From positions 1-33,800 of the forward strand of contig JAJZQG010000077.1 in the NCBI GenBank assembly GCA_021847645.1: a DNA stretch of 33,800 nt, in the 5' to 3' direction. The number at the start of each line of letters is the position of its first letter. The first letter of the stretch is position 1. The DNA is from Myxococcales bacterium (GTDB lineage Bacteria > Myxococcota_A > Polyangia > Polyangiales > Polyangiaceae). Below, one piece after another: positions 30,384-33,800 of the stretch. The position numbers were made by a program, and so were the translations under genes. Under the pieces are notes generated by a model. It was not told the origin of the DNA and did no database searches. It worked only from the letters and a program-made list of their open reading frames with translations.

Positions 30384-31471
30384 GCCGCCTCCAGCCGAAG
30401 CTCCACGCGGGCGCCCGCCTTGTCCGGATCGAACGCGTGCACGTGCTTGGGATCGAAGGAGATCGTGACCTTGTCCCCGCGGCGTGGCGTGGCGAAGCCG
30501 GGCATGCGCGCGCGCAGCACCGCGCCGGCCGCATCGAGGTGCACGTGGGTTTCCGCGCCCAGGGGCTCGATCGCCGTGACCGACGCCTGCACGGACACCG
30601 CGCCGGACAGCGGCTCGGCGCCGACCCGCACGTGCTCGGGGCGAACGCCCAGCAGGACACGCTGGGGCGCCGCTGCTTGCGATGCAATCCGCAGGCGGAT
30701 CGCGCCGGCCACGAGCTCGTCGCCGGCCCGGCGCGCCTCGCTCAGATTCATGGACGGCGAGCCCAGGAACGACGCGACGAACGCGTTGGTCGGCTGCTCG
30801 TAGATATCACGGGGCGAGCCGAGCTGCTGCAGGCTGCCGGCGCGCATGACCGCGATGCGATCGCCGAGGGTCATGGCTTCGACATGGTCGTGCGTGACAT
30901 ACAGCGCCGTGGCGCCCAGCTCGCGCACGAGCGAGCCCAGCTCCACGCGGATTTCCGCGCGAAGGGTCGCGTCGAGGTTGGACAGGGGCTCGTCGAACAG
31001 GAACACCTTGGGCTGTCGCACGATGGCGCGGCCCATCGCAACGCGCTGGCGCTCGCCGCCGCTGAGCTCGGCGGGACGTCGATCGAGCAGCCGGGCGATG
31101 CTGAGCATCTCCGCCGCGCGAGCGACCGCCTTGTCGCGCTCGGCCTTGGGCACGCCGCGCATCTTCAGAGGGAATGCGAGGATGTCGCGCACTCTCATGT
31201 GCGGGTACAGCGCATATCCCTGAAACACCATCGCCACGTCGCGATCCTGCGGCGGCACCGATTCCATCGACCGGCCGCCGATGCTGATGCGGCCGGCGTC
31301 GCAGGGCTCCAGGCCGGCAATCATGCGCAGCACGGTGGACTTGCCGCAGCCCGAGGGGCCGACGAGCACGAGGAACTCGCCGTGCGCGACGGTGATGTTC
31401 AGCGCGGAGACAGCCGGGGGCGCGCCGGCGTGAAAGCGGCGGGAGATGTCCTGGAGCGCAACCTGGGCCAC
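30380..31471 (-). CDS. ugpC: CUT1-type ABC ATPase, UgpC/MalK-like
   Basis: 363 aa. Walker A GPSGCGKST (38-46), Q-loop MVFQGYALYPHM (81-92), signature LSGGERQRV (136-144), Walker B VFLFDEP (156-162), switch His194 in VTHDH. After about residue 230 comes the OB/TOBE-type regulatory extension of MalK/UgpC ATPases (VRPEHVRVG, IEPLGAETHVHL, ISFDPKHVHAFD). It starts at GTG (31471) and is the first gene of the operon: ATPase, binding protein, two permeases. The name ugpC reflects family usage; the substrate is unproven. The 154-bp gap to the divergent lamin-tail lipoprotein must hold the promoter. Confidence 0.95.
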   Translation of the reverse strand: MAQVALQDISRRFHAGAPPAVSALNITVAHGEFLVLVGPSGCGKSTVLRMIAGLEPCDAGRISIGGRSMESVPPQDRDVAMVFQGYALYPHMRVRDILAFPLKMRGVPKAERDKAVARAAEMLSIARLLDRRPAELSGGERQRVAMGRAIVRQPKVFLFDEPLSNLDATLRAEIRVELGSLVRELGATALYVTHDHVEAMTLGDRIAVMRAGSLQQLGSPRDIYEQPTNAFVASFLGSPSMNLSEARRAGDELVAGAIRLRIASQAAAPQRVLLGVRPEHVRVGAEPLSGAVSVQASVTAIEPLGAETHVHLDAAGAVLRARMPGFATPRRGDKVTISFDPKHVHAFDPDKAGARVELRLEAA

Positions 31472-31625
31472 GCGGTGTGATTAGCAGAGCGCGCAAAGCA
31501 CGGCCAAGTTGGGGCAGGCGGCACGGGCATGGCCAAGCCCCATTCGCGCAGTCGGGAGACGGGCGGTTGCCGCGTCGCGGAAGTGACCGTTGGCAGCAGC
31601 ATGCGGGTCGAGATATACAGGCTTC

Positions 31626-33026
31626 ATGCGCCTGCATGAGCAACGCCCCGAAGCTCGTCGTCCCGGATCCGGTCCTGCCAGGCTTGCGGCCGGATTCTTC
31701 GGCCTGGTCGCAGCAGTCGGTCTGGCCCAGTGTGGATTCCCCGACTTCGGTGGGTTCGTGGACGGTGCGGATGCGTCGTTGGGCGGCATGGGGGGCACCA
31801 CCACGGGCGGGGCAGGGGGCACGGCGACCGGCGGCATGGGCGGTGCGGGCGGCACCGGGGGAACGGGCGGAATCGACGCCGGCACCGGTGGGACGGGTGG
31901 AATCGACGCCGGCACCGGGGGAACGGGTGGAATCGACGCCGGCACCGGTGGGACGGGTGGAATCGACGCCGGCACCGGGGGAACGGGCGGAATCGACGCC
32001 GGCACCGGTGGAACGGGCGGAATCGACGCCGGCACCGGGGGAACGGGCGGCACGGGCGGAGTCGGAGGCGACGCGGGGCCCGAGACAACCCTGGCGCTGC
32101 TCAACGTATGGCATATACCGACCAACGCGGAGCCGCCCACGGTCACGATGCGCAATCCGATCGTGCCCGACGCGGCCACCACGCAGGTCTTCGTCTACGT
32201 GGGTGACTATCCGCCGGAGGGGCAAGTGGCGGGTGGCGATCTCATCTGGTGGTGGAGCGACGCGCTGACGTCGACGCAGCCGCAGGACGTGCCTCTTGTG
32301 GTTGATTCGCACAACGGCAACAACGATTATTGGCGTGCGTCGTTCACCATGCCTGCGCGGAGGGTCGGCACGTTCAAGTACTATCTGAAGCTGGTGCCGT
32401 CGGACACTACTACGTACGCGACGACCTACCTGTACGGCACGGACACGGCGACCAACAAGACTGCAACGGAATCGGTGGCAGCGGCGGCGCCGTATCGGCC
32501 CACGTTCGCGGCGGCAGCGGTCGGCGACCTGGTCATTACGGAGGTGATGGTCAACGCGCGGGGCACGTCGGAGAGCTCCAAGGAGTGGTTCGAGCTGGTC
32601 TCGACGGCGTCCGGGCCGGTGAGCATGGATGGGCTGCTGCTCGCCGACTCGAGCGACGCCAACATCCACACGATCAAGGCGCCGGACCTGATTGTCTGGC
32701 CTGGGGTGTACACGACCTTCGGCGCGGCGGCGGACAGCACGAATCTGGAAGGCTTTACGGCGGACTACGCGTACGGCACGGGGATGAACTTTTCGAACTC
32801 GGGGGATGCGCTGCGCGTGATGTTGCCGGACAAGACGATTATCGACTCGGTGACCTGGACGAGTTCCTGGCCGTTCGCCGACGCGCACACGATGCAGTAC
32901 AATACGACCACGCCGGTGGCGACTGGCAACGACGTATCGACGGCCTGGTGCGAGTCGCAGAGGCCCTACGGCACGGGCACGTCGTACGGCACGCCGGACG
33001 CGCCGACGGACGGGTGCCAGCCGTGA
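31626..33026 (+). CDS. Lamin-tail-domain lipoprotein with tandem Gly/Thr repeat
   Basis: 466 aa, exported. A signal segment (about 20-36) ends in GLAQC; the -1 Gln is unusual for a lipobox, so the anchor is uncertain. A Gly/Thr/Asp tether with six GGTGGIDAGT units (about 80-140) follows. Residues about 150-290 form a beta-sandwich (VFVYVGDYPPEGQVAGGDLIWWW, FTMPARRVGTFKYYLKLVPSD) reminiscent of carbohydrate-binding or fibronectin modules, and about 300-440 a lamin-tail domain (GDLVITEVMVNARG, KEWFELVSTASGPVSMDGLLLAD, MNFSNSGDALRVMLPDKTIIDSVTW). Lamin-tail domains in bacteria are found in secreted proteins and nucleases and their role is mostly unknown. No catalytic residues were seen. Divergent from the ABC operon. 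Confidence 0.85.
   Translation: MRLHEQRPEARRPGSGPARLAAGFFGLVAAVGLAQCGFPDFGGFVDGADASLGGMGGTTTGGAGGTATGGMGGAGGTGGTGGIDAGTGGTGGIDAGTGGTGGIDAGTGGTGGIDAGTGGTGGIDAGTGGTGGIDAGTGGTGGTGGVGGDAGPETTLALLNVWHIPTNAEPPTVTMRNPIVPDAATTQVFVYVGDYPPEGQVAGGDLIWWWSDALTSTQPQDVPLVVDSHNGNNDYWRASFTMPARRVGTFKYYLKLVPSDTTTYATTYLYGTDTATNKTATESVAAAAPYRPTFAAAAVGDLVITEVMVNARGTSESSKEWFELVSTASGPVSMDGLLLADSSDANIHTIKAPDLIVWPGVYTTFGAAADSTNLEGFTADYAYGTGMNFSNSGDALRVMLPDKTIIDSVTWTSSWPFADAHTMQYNTTTPVATGNDVSTAWCESQRPYGTGTSYGTPDAPTDGCQP
31861..32050 (+). repeat. Six 30-bp tandem repeats in the lamin-tail lipoprotein gene
   Basis: Each unit contains aatcgacgccggcaccgg; the copies of aatcgacgcc start at 31871, 31901, 31931, 31961, 31991 and 32021. 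The copies alternate between ggtg and gggg endings, so a 60-bp higher-order unit is visible and recent pairwise duplication is likely. The repeat keeps frame (10 codons per unit) and lengthens the surface tether. Confidence 0.95.
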
Positions 33027-33054
33027 GGCGGGGGTGGCGGCGCTGAGGGGCTGT

Positions 33055-33213
33055 TCAACCGGCCGGCAAGGGGTTCTTGCCCTGTAGCGAGAAGCCGACG
33101 AAGCAGGGCTTCGACGGCTTGGTCCCGGCCGTGTCCACGTAGACCCCGGCGTGCAGCGGCTTCTTCGCGCCCTTGGGCATCTCCGTCAGCAACGCTTCGG
33201 CTCCTGGCTTCAC
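33055..33213 (-). CDS. Small uncertain ORF with coding-like composition
   Basis: 52 aa from a GTG at 33213, 11 bp downstream of the pilin-like stop. Its codons have G or C in nearly all third positions, as the real genes here do, and it encodes a sensible mixed composition (MPKGAKKPLHAGVYVDTAG, FVGFSLQGKNPLPAG). No ribosome site is visible and no family was recognised. It could be a small protein, a fragment of a broken gene, or chance. Low confidence. Confidence 0.3.
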   Translation of the reverse strand: MKPGAEALLTEMPKGAKKPLHAGVYVDTAGTKPSKPCFVGFSLQGKNPLPAG

Positions 33214-33224
33214 GAGGGCCGGTC

Positions 33225-33785
33225 TCAGCGCTTCTCCTGCACTCGGGCTGCCGTGCACGACATCGTCGGCGAAGTCACGCACGTCACCTCGCTCTCGAGC
33301 TGAACTTCCGGGACGCCGTCTCCGTCCAGATCGGCGACTCCTCGCACAACCCCAGCCGTTGCGCTCGTGCGAACCCATTGGTATTGGAAGTACTGCGGTG
33401 TGCTCATCTCGAACTTGATGCAGTCCCACCCAGGCGTTCTCCACTCCGACGGCGCGCTCGTATACTTCTTCCCCTGCACCTCACCGAGAGAAGCGGGGAT
33501 GGGCGTCGTTGTAGGAGGCAATCCCGCCACTGCCGTCGGGTCGGTCGGGTCGGGCTCGCGTTCCCCGCAAGCCGCCGCGGCACGTGCAATGGATTGCACG
33601 GTCGACAAGCCCTCAGCTGTCTTCGCCTTCTGCAAGTAGCCGCGCATGCCGTAGATCGCCAAGGACGCAAGAATCCCAATTACGAACAGCCCGCCGACAA
33701 CGACGGCGATGACGATGCCGATGATGAGTCCTACGTTCGAGCCTTTCGGTTGGGGTGGGGTGACGGGGTGGGGAGTCGAGTCCAT
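33225..33785 (-). CDS. Type IV pilin-like protein without prepilin cleavage motif
   Basis: 186 aa. The N-terminus has a polar head (MDSTPHPVTPPQPKGSN) and a long hydrophobic segment (about 19-46) whose end, VIGILASLAIYGMRGYLQKAKTAEG, matches the pilin helix. However, the Gly-Phe-Thr-Leu-Ile-Glu prepilin peptidase site is absent, so it would stay as an uncleaved membrane anchor. The C-terminal half (WDCIKFEMSTPQYFQYQW, AGVVRGVADLDGDGVPEVQ, EVTCVTSP) resembles the globular part of myxobacterial major-pilin-like proteins, with two or more Cys. The ATG is supported by AGGAGG 7 nt upstream. The window's right edge lies just upstream, so its neighbours are unknown. Confidence 0.8.
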   Translation of the reverse strand: MDSTPHPVTPPQPKGSNVGLIIGIVIAVVVGGLFVIGILASLAIYGMRGYLQKAKTAEGLSTVQSIARAAAACGEREPDPTDPTAVAGLPPTTTPIPASLGEVQGKKYTSAPSEWRTPGWDCIKFEMSTPQYFQYQWVRTSATAGVVRGVADLDGDGVPEVQLESEVTCVTSPTMSCTAARVQEKR

Positions 33786-33800
33786 CGGTGAGCCTCCTGG

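Noticed and set aside
31861-32050. 30-bp repeats as a CRISPR array
   Set aside because: Copies are directly adjacent with no spacers, in frame and inside a lipoprotein gene; no cas genes are present.

Overview
The window is high-GC DNA from a myxobacterium-like organism (Myxococcota, most likely the Polyangiales/Sorangiineae side). The basis is the very strong G/C bias at third codon positions, many lipoproteins with Gly/Ser/Thr-rich linkers right after the lipidated cysteine, a Cys-rich repeat protein, a MopE-type metal-motif lipoprotein, a TIGR04551-like outer-membrane protein and GTG/TTG starts. No rRNA, tRNA, CRISPR array or intact mobile element was seen; the only mobile trace is a decayed transposase tail at the left edge.

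Layout. 1-613: transposase remnant. 614-6577 (minus strand): acidic/propeller-like protein, aspartate kinase, Na/Pi-cotransporter-like protein fused to a PhoU-like domain, and a DUF1573 lipoprotein. 6640-8586 (plus): DUF4911-like small protein, an unknown protein, a thioredoxin-fold lipoprotein without CXXC, and a polyhydroxyalkanoate (PHA) granule-system protein. 8597-10273 (minus): a winged-helix/coiled-coil protein and a NYN-LOTUS RNA-biology protein. 10510-14485 (plus): a lipoprotein with nine Cys-rich repeats and a soluble hybrid histidine kinase. 14513-18952 (minus): a tightly overlapped four-gene cell-envelope operon made of two paralogous lipoproteins, an alpha/beta-hydrolase lipoprotein and a beta-barrel-type protein. 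19075-21234 (minus): a large MopE-motif lipoprotein. 21428-23825 (plus): PhaR, phasin and a lipoprotein PHB-depolymerase-family esterase. 23863-27360: a membrane protein, a PLP-dependent Ser/Thr dehydratase, a GGQ release-factor-like protein and a membrane-anchored TPR protein. 27381-31471 (minus): a complete CUT1/Ugp-type ABC importer. 31626-33026 (plus): a lamin-tail lipoprotein with a 30-bp tandem repeat. 33055-33785 (minus): a pilin-like protein and a small uncertain ORF.

How the genes work together. Three units stand out. (i) The 14.5-19.0 kb operon has overlapping stop/start codons and encodes only exported products; it is the best candidate for an undescribed system, probably an envelope lipid or ester processing or surface-display module. 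(ii) The PHA functions are PhaR, phasin, a surface depolymerase-like esterase and, 13 kb away, a PHA granule-system protein; the synthase is not in the window. (iii) The ABC importer has a Tat-type lipoprotein binding protein whose +2 Asp fits inner-membrane retention. Ten predicted lipoproteins among about thirty genes mark this as an envelope-rich region.
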